Source: Allocoleopsis franciscana PCC 7113 (lineage in GTDB: Bacteria; Cyanobacteriota; Cyanobacteriia; Cyanobacteriales; Coleofasciculaceae). From it: a DNA stretch of 64,000 bases. A model generated the notes under the pieces. That model searched no databases. It was not told where the DNA came from and saw only the letters and a list, made by a program, of their open reading frames with translations. The translations under genes were made by a program, and so were the position numbers. The stretch lies in assembly GCF_000317515.1 (NCBI RefSeq), contig NC_019738.1:1553623-1617622 (forward strand), written 5' to 3'. Below, piece after piece: positions 47,401 to 56,233 of the stretch; positions within the stretch are counted from its first letter, which is position 1; every line of letters starts with the position of its first letter.

Positions 47401-49798
47401 GATTACAAAGATACAGCAGCAACTAACGAGTAGTATTGAACGAATTGAGGCATTACTTGAGCCTACTTCACGAGCAGAAAATATTACCGAACAAGCTGAC
47501 ATTGAAACCCTCTTGCAGCTTTATACTGAGTTACAGCAACCCTTGAGTGCGATTACTGAAGATAACTTATCTGTGAGTCCCACAGAACAGCAGCAAAACC
47601 GAAAAATTCAGGCATTACAGGCAGTGATTGAGAGGATAGGACAAACGGTTGAAGCCCAAAGTAAGGGTTATCAATCACTAGATACAGAAGCTGACTGTGG
47701 TGATTATAAAGCCGATATTCAGTCCCTAATTACTCAGCTCAGTCAAGTTGCTGATTTACCCCCTCGGTTTACGATTACCCTGCAAGAAGCACTCACGGCA
47801 ACAGACAACCGATTAGCAGAGATAGTTGAACAAAAGAAAGTCGCAAATTGCCTGTCTCAAATTCAAAAGCTCTACGATACCTTGAGCGATTTAGCAACTC
47901 AACACGAGTATATTCGCACTCAAACTGAAATTGAACAGCTAGTCGCAAGCGTTCCAGTAGCTAGAGAGACGGATATATTTAGGAGTACGATTCAATCCCT
48001 TGAAGAGAAACAAGATGCTCTGATTCGGCAAGTTGCTGATTGGGAAAACCAGTATTCTCCATCTCTGTCCCAAACTCAAGCTGTGCAACTCAGTCAGCGA
48101 ATTAATCAGCAAATTAATCGTTATACCGATGAAACCAACCAACAACGATTACAGGAATTACTGAACAATCTCAATGATATCATTCTCGAACGAAGAAGCG
48201 AAGAACAGGAAGAAGAACAACTCCAATCGATCCTTGCGAGTGCAAAAGGAAAACTCCAAGATATCAAAATTCTCAAAAATCTATCTGATGCGTTTCAATC
48301 TTACCAAGCTCTCTCTCAATTAGTTTTACCTCCTACCGCTACAACGACTTCTTTAGAGGAAACCCAAAAACAATTAGAATCCCTAAAAGCTGAGGGACAT
48401 ACCATCATTACTCAGAAGATTTTGCAGATTGTTGATGAATGTCAACATAAAGTTAATCAACCGCAAGATTACGAACGACTTAAACATTCCCTTCAGAGGA
48501 GTCAAGAACTTGTAGCCTCATGCGATGAATTTGCGGCTGTCAGAAATCGATTAGAAGAGGCAGAACAAAATCTTGAAGCTCAGTATAAAGATTTACAGAA
48601 GCGCCTTCAAGATGAAAACACGATGCAAGCTATTCGTCAGAATACTCTAGCGAAAGCGAATACCATTCATCTGTGCGAGGAAGCGATCGCAGAAATTACA
48701 AGTTTATCCAACCAATTGCATTATCCTGAGCAATTCAACTCTGAACTTGACAAGCTTATCCAAGGATTTAGGGATAGAGTTGTCACTTACCAAAGGAACC
48801 TGCAAAATCTTTGCACTCGCCTCTCTACCGTAGAAACATCTAAAGAGTTAAGCAGTATTCGGGATGAGTACGCCAAGTTAGAGCTAGTATTTAAAGATTC
48901 TACTGACTATCCCGATTATCAACAACTGCAAGAGCAAATTCAATGGTTGGAATCAGACTTAGAGCAAATTCATAACCTGGAAACTCTCTACCAACAAAGT
49001 CAATCCATTGCAGGTTGCGATCGCACGTTAGCAGAAATCACCAATAAACAGGCTAACTTACGTAACTTAGACCGTTTTAAGTCAAAGCTTCTGCAACTAG
49101 AGAACGAACTGCGTCAAATAAAACAGGGTTATATTCAGCAACTCAATGAGCTTCAAAATAAATTGAGCAGTGTAAAAACTCTGAAGGAAGCCCAAACACT
49201 GCAAAAAGAGCTAACTGACCAATTAACATACTACCGGGAATCTCAGGAAGAAGAACAATACGAGGCAATCTATTCAGAAATCAGCCTTCTAATCAGCCTT
49301 CTCAAAATGGCAACAACCCAAAAAGTTGATTCTGTTCAGGCTTGCCAAGCTGAACTAGAGCGGTTGAGTCAGTGGCGAGAGCGAGAGGCTACAGAGGGAA
49401 TTACTCCTATTATTCAGGCTCTTTTAGACTCCCTAATTCAAGAAGTGGAGCAGACCAAACAGCAAATTCAGAAACGACACAAACGTGCTGCAATTTCCTG
49501 GTTACAATCTATAGAAAAGCAGGATACCCAACTAGAGCAGCTTACAGATTCAGCTACAAAGCTTGATACTGCTAGTCAACTAATCAGCAAGCTTAAGAAG
49601 CAACGACAACAGCATGAGGACGTGCTGGAGACAGAGCAAAAGCACATCCTAGAAGGCATCTTGACTCGCTGTGAAGCAATCCAAAACCAAGATACAGAGA
49701 GTAAAATCCTCGCTCTATTTCAAGGCCTCCCTCGCCCACAACAAGAAAGCCTGCTTAAGAAACTAACAGAATATCTAGTCGGAACGAAGGAGCTGTGA
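44405..49798 (+). CDS. brxC: BrxC/PglY-like (DUF6079) ATPase with very long coiled coil
   Basis: 1,797 residues. The N-terminal ATPase region (about 1-480) has a P-loop of the BrxC type, DYGKGKSHFAL (G79, K82, S83), and Walker B GILILFDELYNYL (D268/E269). A mixed helical middle follows to about residue 1,000. The last 750-800 residues are almost wholly predicted coiled coil, full of E/Q/L/K heptads (for instance LEEAEQNLEAQYKDLQKRLQ). BrxC is the large ATPase required in all BREX types; the length here is above the usual 1,200 or so. Stop and next start overlap (GTGA). Confidence 0.82.
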   Translation: MLLNQLVKINETGLVANAVSFELMDDPDKNLRLCQGFVFNYDSDPKKLKFSTVGVLDALRRSFHSQNEPNVHLMVQDYGKGKSHFALAVANFFKKPFDSPEVQGILQQVEYATSNPNPILEGLTLYKQRSRHLVICLSGDKPIDLKKHFLQVLKKALESEGITDSIAQQICQQPLQYLENLDTKQRKTAEAFLERQDNPEGDLNMLMQLLRDDNYQIIPRVKDICRELTGVTPDFEADIDVEAILTDLVTRLCTGANPHFQGILILFDELYNYLQLWANDPVRAGSTTLQNITNICEKFKGRVALISFTQRLPGRVTPPKNFEDYKRLVSRLELLPSTYEPAASLELVLNGLLSQQDKTAAWQEFFSKWRDTLNAINTDIYQNRTANYYQNRNWLPQKFRDYITLGCFPLHPLTSYLLCNLDFTQGRTAIQFVQEDVKRFIQEQPVEKNSNINLIHPVALVNAFEDNFSTSDYSSYSAYKHAYDSIVASAEPEELTVLKSLFLFYASASTSRLTKSDQERHEEILSLLAGMPRATVKAVLDKLCKVREVIYHNPADNTYRFYTGGFGIQDLRKRIEEEVANKIPSIERVREYCQSNLGQYCGGDTVSPTQFIEDNRLISSDWSFNCKVYTAANFRKTLTSNQTLKDELGIVAYVIGGTSEELAALRSEITQLLASSSQDLTSIKRRIAVAIASQSASDIARLLLMLETAKRKTVQEFGAALTQLQQQLQQQIETKTKELFKSCIYHCHLSDKVPVNERSNPSRVVSEILKDLYPFVPPVEKIDKMALKSAVGSEVIGYTSKRLLENELRPQAFPKQSYTNIVDPVFVKSWRLLKKSSHNYSIQEPQHPNVKAAWDKISQMTALGNQSEKTVKIAEIWRVLSQPPYGYNEYTFTILFTGWLAYNSSELLLKGSFGIPQKKLDQVAIRSESIKNWAATNVFDKPKEFVRVWIEKGQPSVIRRKLSPYPEIPNSVNYEQAQQFIQEINSFLNGAPDPEKIDEITKIQQQLTSSIERIEALLEPTSRAENITEQADIETLLQLYTELQQPLSAITEDNLSVSPTEQQQNRKIQALQAVIERIGQTVEAQSKGYQSLDTEADCGDYKADIQSLITQLSQVADLPPRFTITLQEALTATDNRLAEIVEQKKVANCLSQIQKLYDTLSDLATQHEYIRTQTEIEQLVASVPVARETDIFRSTIQSLEEKQDALIRQVADWENQYSPSLSQTQAVQLSQRINQQINRYTDETNQQRLQELLNNLNDIILERRSEEQEEEQLQSILASAKGKLQDIKILKNLSDAFQSYQALSQLVLPPTATTTSLEETQKQLESLKAEGHTIITQKILQIVDECQHKVNQPQDYERLKHSLQRSQELVASCDEFAAVRNRLEEAEQNLEAQYKDLQKRLQDENTMQAIRQNTLAKANTIHLCEEAIAEITSLSNQLHYPEQFNSELDKLIQGFRDRVVTYQRNLQNLCTRLSTVETSKELSSIRDEYAKLELVFKDSTDYPDYQQLQEQIQWLESDLEQIHNLETLYQQSQSIAGCDRTLAEITNKQANLRNLDRFKSKLLQLENELRQIKQGYIQQLNELQNKLSSVKTLKEAQTLQKELTDQLTYYRESQEEEQYEAIYSEISLLISLLKMATTQKVDSVQACQAELERLSQWREREATEGITPIIQALLDSLIQEVEQTKQQIQKRHKRAAISWLQSIEKQDTQLEQLTDSATKLDTASQLISKLKKQRQQHEDVLETEQKHILEGILTRCEAIQNQDTESKILALFQGLPRPQQESLLKKLTEYLVGTKEL

Positions 49799-52113
49799 TA
49801 GTGTCTGAATACATTCAACCTATCATCCAACCAACGCCGCCAGTCACCTCTGAAACGGGCAAAGCACGCTTCAATCTGTTTGACGCTCCGTTACCCACTA
49901 ACCAGAGCCAGCCTAACCCAGACAAATCCATCGTACTCGACCCGACTGGACTGTACGATATTCCTGCTGGCTATATCCCCATCACCACCGAAGTGGAATG
50001 GATGCAGTCTTTTGGTGTGAGCGACTCTCCCTACTGGGTCAAAGGCAAGCGGTTGTGTGCTTGGGCAGAGGAATGGCTTCGGGTTTGGAATAAAACTAAT
50101 GCGATCGCAGAAATTAAGCAAGACCCACGCTTGAAATTAACAGACTTATTCCATTCAGTGCCTTTACCAGATGAGTGGACGGACAAGCAACTACTAACTC
50201 TCGCCACCCAACTGGACTCCTATCCCAAAGACAACCCAATCGCCTACTTGTTAGCAGATATTACCGGGAGCGACCAGCAGATATGGCTTGCAGAACCTTC
50301 AATCGAAAATTTAGCGGCTTGGCTAGCCATTCAGGTTCCAGACGAGTGTGAACCTTTAGAACAAGTTTGGCAGCAACAGGTTAAAGAGCATGAGCTAGCA
50401 ACCCACTACCAGACTGATGATAAGTTATTGCTCCTTCGTCGCTGGTTAGGCATAGCTGAACCTGCTTTTGAGGAACTTGGCAAGTACCCCCTGCCAGTTC
50501 CCCAGTTCTTAACCCAGGAATTTGACAACTATTGGGAACAGCAACTCTACCGCACTGAAGCTGAAGTTCTGGATAATCTAAGCCCCACTCAGCAACCGGG
50601 TATGGAGCGGATTGCAGCTCAAGCCTACAAAGTTTTAAGCAATCGACCCTACTGGATTAATAAGGCAAGGGAAACAAAGATTGCTGGCTATCTCAATTAT
50701 CAGCAAAAGATAGAGTTACGCGATCGCCAACCACCGCTCCAACCTCAGCCCCTAGCTCTTGATGCCAGTCCCCAGCAAGCGTTTGCCTGGGTAACAGAAC
50801 GTTATCTGCCCTTCCGCCGTTGGGAAATTGTCATCAACCAACCCCCTTCAAATCAAAGAATCAGCGATCGTTTAGCAGATAGCTTTGTTGAGTGGATGCT
50901 GAAAAACTATCTAGAGATGAAGGTGGACTCCGTTGATAATTCCTACTTGAACTACAGCGTCACATCCATAGTGCGAAATTTCTGCCAGGAGAGTCCCGTC
51001 CTTTGGGTTGTGGTGGATGGATTGGGTTGGTTAGACCACCTAGAACTGTTGTCGTTCCTGACCAAAAATCACCAACTGAAAATTGAAACCGACCTTCAGC
51101 CCCGATTCAGCATCCTACCAACCAAGACTGAATACGCCAAGTGGAGCTTGTACGCCCAATTACCTCCTAGCCCACCTCACTGGGTCGATGATATAAGCAA
51201 AGGCTTCTCAAAGATGGGCATTGGTAAACGGTACACGGATGGACAAATCGATAAGCTTTACAAGGATTTGAGGAAAAAAACTCAGCGCTTGTACTGCTGG
51301 GATACCGAAATGCTGGATGAACTCTATCACAGTTGCAAAGATTGGCAGAGTCTCTATGAGTTTGAGCGTCCCAATACTCTTCATAATATTGCCGAAACCA
51401 TTCATTACTGCTTACAGCAATACCCCAACCCTGATCAACTTAGAATCGTAATTGCTAGCGATCATGGTCAGATGATGGGTAAGTCGGCACAAATTACTCA
51501 TTGCCCTGACGAATTAGACCCAAAAGGGAGAATGGCGATTGGCAAAACCGACGATCCCCGCTTTGTGGTACTAGAGTGCGATCGCTACAGTCTTCCCCAC
51601 GATATTAGTGTCGTCAGAAACGCAGCAACGCTGAATTCCTTCAGCTATACCGCTGACAAACACATTATTGGTTCTCATGGTGGCTTGTTTCCTGAGGAAG
51701 TTGTTGTCGGTTTTTCCGTCCTGCGTCGAGCCGTTGAGCGTTCCCCAGTACTCGTTTCCTGTCGTGGCGAAGGCAAACCTAAGCAACCAGGAGACATAGA
51801 AGTTACAATTGATAACCCAAATTCAGTGCCGCTGACAGACCTTTGCTTGTATATCAACGAATTATCTTCTCTCAAAATCGGCAAGCCTCTGACAAGCACA
51901 ATTCCAGCCAACAAGAAGGAATCCTTTAAGATTACTATTTCTGACTGGCCTGAACTCCCTCCCAGCCATGAAGGAAAGAGTCTACCCCTATCCGGTAAAT
52001 TAAGTTTTAGTTTCGCTAATACTGAAGAGGGAACAGCTTCGCTAGACCCAAAATCAGCAATTGTTGTTAATCAAATATTCAGTAGTGGGTTAGACATTGA
52101 TGAATTCCTCTGA
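49795..52113 (+). CDS. pglZ: PglZ-domain protein (alkaline-phosphatase fold) of the BREX-like operon
   Basis: 772 residues from GTG 49795, overlapping the BrxC stop by 4 bp; a second GTG at 49801 is also possible. After an alpha-helical N-terminal half, the PglZ core shows LWVVVDGLGWLDHLEL (metal-binding D408), FSILPTKTEYAKWSLY, IVIASDHGQMMG (D556, H557) and HGGLFPEEVVVGFSVL. These are the features of PglZ, the marker gene of BREX and Pgl systems, whose fold is that of metal-dependent phosphatases. A C-terminal beta domain (about 645-772) follows. The next gene overlaps its end by 14 bp. Confidence 0.92.
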   Translation: MIVSEYIQPIIQPTPPVTSETGKARFNLFDAPLPTNQSQPNPDKSIVLDPTGLYDIPAGYIPITTEVEWMQSFGVSDSPYWVKGKRLCAWAEEWLRVWNKTNAIAEIKQDPRLKLTDLFHSVPLPDEWTDKQLLTLATQLDSYPKDNPIAYLLADITGSDQQIWLAEPSIENLAAWLAIQVPDECEPLEQVWQQQVKEHELATHYQTDDKLLLLRRWLGIAEPAFEELGKYPLPVPQFLTQEFDNYWEQQLYRTEAEVLDNLSPTQQPGMERIAAQAYKVLSNRPYWINKARETKIAGYLNYQQKIELRDRQPPLQPQPLALDASPQQAFAWVTERYLPFRRWEIVINQPPSNQRISDRLADSFVEWMLKNYLEMKVDSVDNSYLNYSVTSIVRNFCQESPVLWVVVDGLGWLDHLELLSFLTKNHQLKIETDLQPRFSILPTKTEYAKWSLYAQLPPSPPHWVDDISKGFSKMGIGKRYTDGQIDKLYKDLRKKTQRLYCWDTEMLDELYHSCKDWQSLYEFERPNTLHNIAETIHYCLQQYPNPDQLRIVIASDHGQMMGKSAQITHCPDELDPKGRMAIGKTDDPRFVVLECDRYSLPHDISVVRNAATLNSFSYTADKHIIGSHGGLFPEEVVVGFSVLRRAVERSPVLVSCRGEGKPKQPGDIEVTIDNPNSVPLTDLCLYINELSSLKIGKPLTSTIPANKKESFKITISDWPELPPSHEGKSLPLSGKLSFSFANTEEGTASLDPKSAIVVNQIFSSGLDIDEFL

Positions 52114-53551
52114 AACAGTGGCTTATAGGAATGAATTAGTCCGCGAAGTTTTCGGTTCTCTGAGTATTGATAAAAGCCGATTACCTTCTAGTGGGCTGAC
52201 AGGTACTGGCGTACCTAGTTTTGTTGGTGAGTGGCTTCTCGATAAAATTGTCCCAGGAACAGGCTCCCTAACATCAGAGGAACTGGAAAAAGTAAATAGT
52301 TTTGTCCAGAAAGCCTTCCCTCGTAAAGATGATAAGGAAGAAATCATTTTTTACCTGACTCAGGATGCTTTTTACAAATTAATTGCCCTGATGCAGGTTC
52401 GTGTAAAAGTAGAGCAGAAGACAGGAGAGATTCCAGAACCTCTTGCCCGTATTCCTGTCCTCAACCTGGAAGAGTGTTCTATTTCTCCCGACCTCGTTCA
52501 GAAAAATCTAATGCTTCTCAGGCAAGGTCTTTGGGGAAAAATCAGTTTAACAATGAGACCTGATGGACAAATTGAGGTTGTTGGCTTTGAGCCATTTCAA
52601 TGTTCTGCGATCGACCTTAAAGCTTATGCTGAGTGTCGGGCACAGTTTAGCACGGATGAATGGCGAGACTTGATGTTTTGCTCTATGGGGTTTAACCCTC
52701 AACATCCAAGCTACAGCCGAGAAGCTAAAACCTGGGTTCTTGCTCGATTACTTCCACTTGTCGAGCCAAACTATCATATTATGGAGTTGGCTCCAAAGGG
52801 AACAGGTAAAAGTTTTGTATTTGAGAATATCAGTAATAAAGTTAAACTTATAAGTGGTGGTAAAATTACGCCAGCTCGACTCCTCATCGATGGTCGCACG
52901 AAAGAGATTGGATTAATCGGTCGTCACGACGTTGTTGTTCTGGATGAAGTTCAAAGTTTAACATTTGATAATCCAGAGGAGGTGATTGGCCCTTTAAAAA
53001 CTTATATGGCAAGTGGTCGATACAATCGCTCTGGATTTGCCGATATTTCCAGTGATTGCTCGTTAGTGATGCTGGCAAATATTGAATTAGATGAGCAACA
53101 ACGACCTAAAAATGAAGACAACTTAATTGCAAACTTGCCTAAATTCTTTAATGAAACTGCATTTCTCGACCGCTTTGCAGGAATAATTCCAGGTTGGCAA
53201 ATTCCCAAATTTCAAAGAGATATGACAGCTTATCAAACTGGCTTGAAGATGGATTTCTTCGGTGAAGCCTTATTAGCTTTACGGCAAGATAGCCGATTCA
53301 TTCAATATGCTCAGCAAAACACACATTTTGATAGTCATGTAACTGTACGCGATCAAAACGCGATTCTCAAGTCAGCCGCAGGATTTTTAAAAATTTTGTA
53401 TCCTCATTTGAAGTTGACTGTGATGGACTATCAGCGCGACTGTTTAGAGCCTGCAATGCAACTGCGTCAAGCAATACGTAATGTGTTGTATCATCTCGAT
53501 GATGAGTTTAGGCAAACGGAGAGAGAAATTTATGCAGAAATAGCGTTTTAG
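52100..53551 (+). CDS. brxL: BrxL-like AAA+ ATPase lacking the Lon protease domain
   Basis: 483 residues from ATG 52100 (a preceding TTG is also open). The N-terminal region ends in the AAA+ core: P-loop APKGTGKSFVFENI (K237/S238), Walker B VVVLDEVQS (D282/E283) and an arginine-bearing VRDQNAILKSAAGFLKIL helix. This matches the BREX Lon-like family BrxL over its ATPase part, but the C-terminal Ser-Lys Lon-type protease domain of longer BrxL proteins is missing. It closes the five-gene unit. Confidence 0.85.
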   Translation: MNSSETVAYRNELVREVFGSLSIDKSRLPSSGLTGTGVPSFVGEWLLDKIVPGTGSLTSEELEKVNSFVQKAFPRKDDKEEIIFYLTQDAFYKLIALMQVRVKVEQKTGEIPEPLARIPVLNLEECSISPDLVQKNLMLLRQGLWGKISLTMRPDGQIEVVGFEPFQCSAIDLKAYAECRAQFSTDEWRDLMFCSMGFNPQHPSYSREAKTWVLARLLPLVEPNYHIMELAPKGTGKSFVFENISNKVKLISGGKITPARLLIDGRTKEIGLIGRHDVVVLDEVQSLTFDNPEEVIGPLKTYMASGRYNRSGFADISSDCSLVMLANIELDEQQRPKNEDNLIANLPKFFNETAFLDRFAGIIPGWQIPKFQRDMTAYQTGLKMDFFGEALLALRQDSRFIQYAQQNTHFDSHVTVRDQNAILKSAAGFLKILYPHLKLTVMDYQRDCLEPAMQLRQAIRNVLYHLDDEFRQTEREIYAEIAF

Positions 53552-54038
53552 AAAATAGATTGAACATCAAGTTGCACTCATAGCTAGTTGTTTTTCTTCC
53601 CCAGCTTTGGTTATCTACTACGTTTAAAAGCAACTCAGTATGATTGTTTTTTCTTGGTACATTAGTCTTTGAAAGAAGTTGATTGTGATTAATGTCCCGC
53701 AAAAAACCTGAGAAATTCCTGTGAATCTTATCTAATGGTTAATCAAGCGTAATAGAGGAACGCACCAACTGTCCCCGAAAATCTGAACAAAAGAATATAC
53801 TATTATACTACGGAAAGACACTCTCTGTTGGGGTATCCGCTTTCCTGCCGCCTGACGGACTGATTGACCTGCGGGAGATTATGTATCAATCCGAACACAG
53901 AAGTTTAAGTTGTGTAAAAAATCTTAACTGCACTTCTCATTAAACCAGTATATTCTAACAATTTGGCAAAGCTTTAGCTTTAGCTCTTTTGTAAGAAACA
54001 ATACACAGCCGTCAACTTTAAAGACAGGATCATTTGTA
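53552..54038. other. Gene-free interval between the BREX-like operon and heme oxygenase
   Basis: No BREX gene, methyltransferase or PAPS reductase is encoded here. The 64-codon minus-strand frame over the BrxL end is not supported. The last 100 bp hold the ho1 upstream region. Confidence 0.55.
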
Positions 54039-54755
54039 ATGAGTAACAATTTAGCCACCAAGCTGCGTGAGGGTACTAAAAAAGCTCACACAATGGCGGA
54101 AAATGTGGGTTTTGTCAAATGCTTTTTGAAAGGTGTCGTTGAGAAAACCTCTTACCGGAAGCTGGTTTCAAACCTCTACTTCGTCTATTCGGCGATGGAA
54201 GAAGAGATGGATCGCCACAGCACACACCCAATTCTCTCCAAAATCTACTTCCCCCAGCTCAACCGGAAAAAGAGCCTAGAGCAAGACTTGTACTTCTACT
54301 ACGGTTCTAACTGGCGTGAGCAAGTCGCTCCTTCACCAGCGGCGAAAAACTATGTGCAACACATTCGGGAAGTATCTGCCACACAACCTGAATTGTTGAT
54401 TGCTCATTCCTACACGCGCTATCTCGGTGACTTATCCGGTGGGCAAATTCTCAAAAAGATTGCCCAACGGGCTATGAATTTAGCCGAGGGGCAGGGTACG
54501 GATTTCTACGAATTCCAAGATATTCCGGACGAGAAAGCATTTAAAGCCAACTATCGGCAAGCCCTTGATGAGTTACCCATCGATGACGCTACGGCGGAGC
54601 GGATTGTAGATGAAGCCAATGCTACCTTTGGCATGAACATGAAACTGTTCCAGGAGTTGGAAGGTAACCTGATCAAAGCCATTGGTCAAATGCTGTTCAA
54701 CACCCTGACACGGCGTCGTGCGGCGGGCAGTACGGAACTGGCAACCGCAGAATAG
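54039..54755 (+). CDS. ho1: Heme oxygenase (biliverdin-producing)
   Basis: 238 residues. The proximal heme ligand H17 is in LREGTKKAHTMAENV, and the distal helix has YTRYLGDLSGGQILKKIAQRA with the conserved GDLSGG. This is the cyanobacterial HO-1 type, which cleaves heme to biliverdin IX-alpha with ferredoxin as donor, the first step to phycobilins. AGGA lies 11-14 bases before the ATG. It is monocistronic. Confidence 0.97.
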   Translation: MSNNLATKLREGTKKAHTMAENVGFVKCFLKGVVEKTSYRKLVSNLYFVYSAMEEEMDRHSTHPILSKIYFPQLNRKKSLEQDLYFYYGSNWREQVAPSPAAKNYVQHIREVSATQPELLIAHSYTRYLGDLSGGQILKKIAQRAMNLAEGQGTDFYEFQDIPDEKAFKANYRQALDELPIDDATAERIVDEANATFGMNMKLFQELEGNLIKAIGQMLFNTLTRRRAAGSTELATAE

Positions 54756-55179
54756 ACAACGGAATCAAAAATTTCATAATTGGCGTTGCTAATTTAAGGA
54801 ATCATTAGGTACGACCGCTAAGAACGAAAAGACGTTGTTATACTCGTCTCCACTCTTAGCCGCGAAACGTGTTCCACCAAGTTTTGGTCACGCATTTCGC
54901 TAACCGCTCTGATCAGAGTGACCGTTGCCTAATCATCCCTTAACTAAGCAACGCCTTAATCATTTTTGAGATGGACTCCTCTTGCCCCACGCCATCCCTG
55001 CCCAATGAGGTAAAGGTACCCCCTTCAGGTGACCACCGCCGTTGCTTTATCATCCTCCTTAGCCTTAACCAGGAGCCGATCAGTCGTTGACTCCGTGAAA
55101 AATGACATTAGTCTAGAAGAGAAAAACCAGGGCGACGTTCGCGAATCGTAACAAATCTTTAACAAAAAAACTCAGCTAA

Positions 55180-55208
55180 TTGAAATAATATTCTTATTGG
55201 TGTAATAC
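55180..55208 (+). promoter_or_regulatory. Sigma70-like promoter of the candidate small RNA
   Basis: TTGAAA (55180-55185), exactly 17 bases, then TAATAC (55203-55208). Transcription should start near 55211-55215. Confidence 0.55.
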
Positions 55209-55210
55209 GT

Positions 55211-55303
55211 GTCATACGTCTGTGTATGACAGTTTGAGAGGCCTCACAGAATAAAAACCGTGGGCTGGCAGCCGCAGTCCTCTTGCTTCAGCCCACTTTC
55301 TTT
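55211..55303 (+). ncRNA. Candidate small RNA of about 90 nt
   Basis: Directly after the promoter: a 5' hairpin GTCATAC/GTATGAC (55211-55230), an unpaired stretch with AGGCCTCACAGAATAAAAA, and a 3' hairpin GTGGGCTG/CAGCCCAC followed by TTTCTTT. The 5' hairpin - open linker - 3' terminator layout is like Yfr1, but the invariant ACUCCUCACAC motif of Yfr1 is not present (CCTCACAG only). Function unknown. Confidence 0.5.
55260..55303 (+). terminator. Terminator of the candidate small RNA
   Basis: GTGGGCTG (55260-55267) pairs perfectly with CAGCCCAC (55289-55296), followed by TTTCTTT. Confidence 0.75.
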
Positions 55304-55724
55304 CCTCCCTGCATCACACCACTAGTCTTTGTCGCCCATTCCCTGAAATCGTTAAGGAGCTTTATTAATGACCTAAAAAATTTTTAAATCAACATAGAAT
55401 CTATGCGTCTCTAAGGTAGGGCTAACTTAAGGCAAGTTTATCGTGATAACAAAGTTACCTTAGACAAGGTCACGGATTGCCTAAAAAAGACAGCCAAGCA
55501 ATTTTTAAAGTTTTTTAGGGTGGCGATGCGCCCCAAAAGCTCAATCGAATAGGTAAATTTACTGCCTCTAGCTGAACAATAACTTGGCTAAGATAGTTTG
55601 TTTTACCTGAGTTTGGTGGTTGCTCTAGTCCCGAAAAAAATTCCTAGTACGCCCCTTAAATAGGCGGAACGTGAGTTTATAAACGGCTTAATAGTAAAAG
55701 GTTGTCTACTTTACCTAAAACTTT

Positions 55725-55760
55725 ACATGGTGGAAATAAATCTACCATGTCATAATCTTT
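55725..55760 (+). terminator. Weak hairpin with downstream T run
   Basis: ACATGGTGG/CTACCATGT with one mismatch around eight bases, then CATAATCTTTTTG. No gene ends nearby, so it could close another short transcript. Confidence 0.4.
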
Positions 55761-56055
55761 TTGTTTTGAAATTTTGAATTGAGTTAGATTTTTTTAGATT
55801 AAAGCTAAAGATTATTTCAGATTATCCTTACAATAAATTTATATAAAATCATTAAAATTTAGGAAATTAAAACATGTTAAACTCTTTCACTGCAAGCATT
55901 ACAGCGTAAAGACAGATAAAATCACCCGCTTATTAATATGTTTTTTTCAAAAAAAAGGTCTCAAAGTACTGGATCTCTTTGCATAAAAAATGCCATTATT
56001 ATCAAAGTAAAGAAATATAGGATTTGATTGCGAAAATCAATAAGATTCTGGATTT

Positions 56056-56104
56056 CATCTATATAAGATGTAGAAAATCCGGTTTGCATCTATCTAAGAT
56101 GCAA
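56056..56104 (+). promoter_or_regulatory. Twin CATCTnTnTAAGATG hairpins upstream of the P-domain gene
   Basis: CATCT-ATATA-AGATG (56056-56070) and TTGCATCT-ATCTA-AGATGCAA (56084-56104) are two near-identical short stem-loops 130-180 bp before the P-domain start. They may be operator sites or leader structure. Confidence 0.45.
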
Positions 56105-56233
56105 AACAGCGTAACTGTTCTTAACAATTTGATTTCGCAATTTGATTTCACTCTCGTAAAGCCTCCCGTCAGGGTTATCCCCCCTCGGATTCTCACTCTT
56201 GTCAACCTTTAGCTTCTTGGAGTACTGATTATC

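Larger units (their letters stand above)
54756..56233. other. 1.5-kb gene-free region holding a candidate small RNA
   Basis: No ORF above about 40 codons looks real. Instead it contains a promoter-like pair (55180-55208), hairpins (55211-55230), a strong terminator (55260-55303), another T-rich hairpin (55725-55750) and twin short hairpins (56056-56104). The second half is strongly AT-rich. Confidence 0.6.

Noticed and set aside
49372..49566. Small ORF inside the BrxC-like gene
   Set aside because: Out-of-frame shadow within the coiled coil.
55211..55303. Yfr1 small RNA
   Set aside because: The layout fits but the invariant ACUCCUCACAC sequence is missing, so it is kept only as an unnamed candidate.
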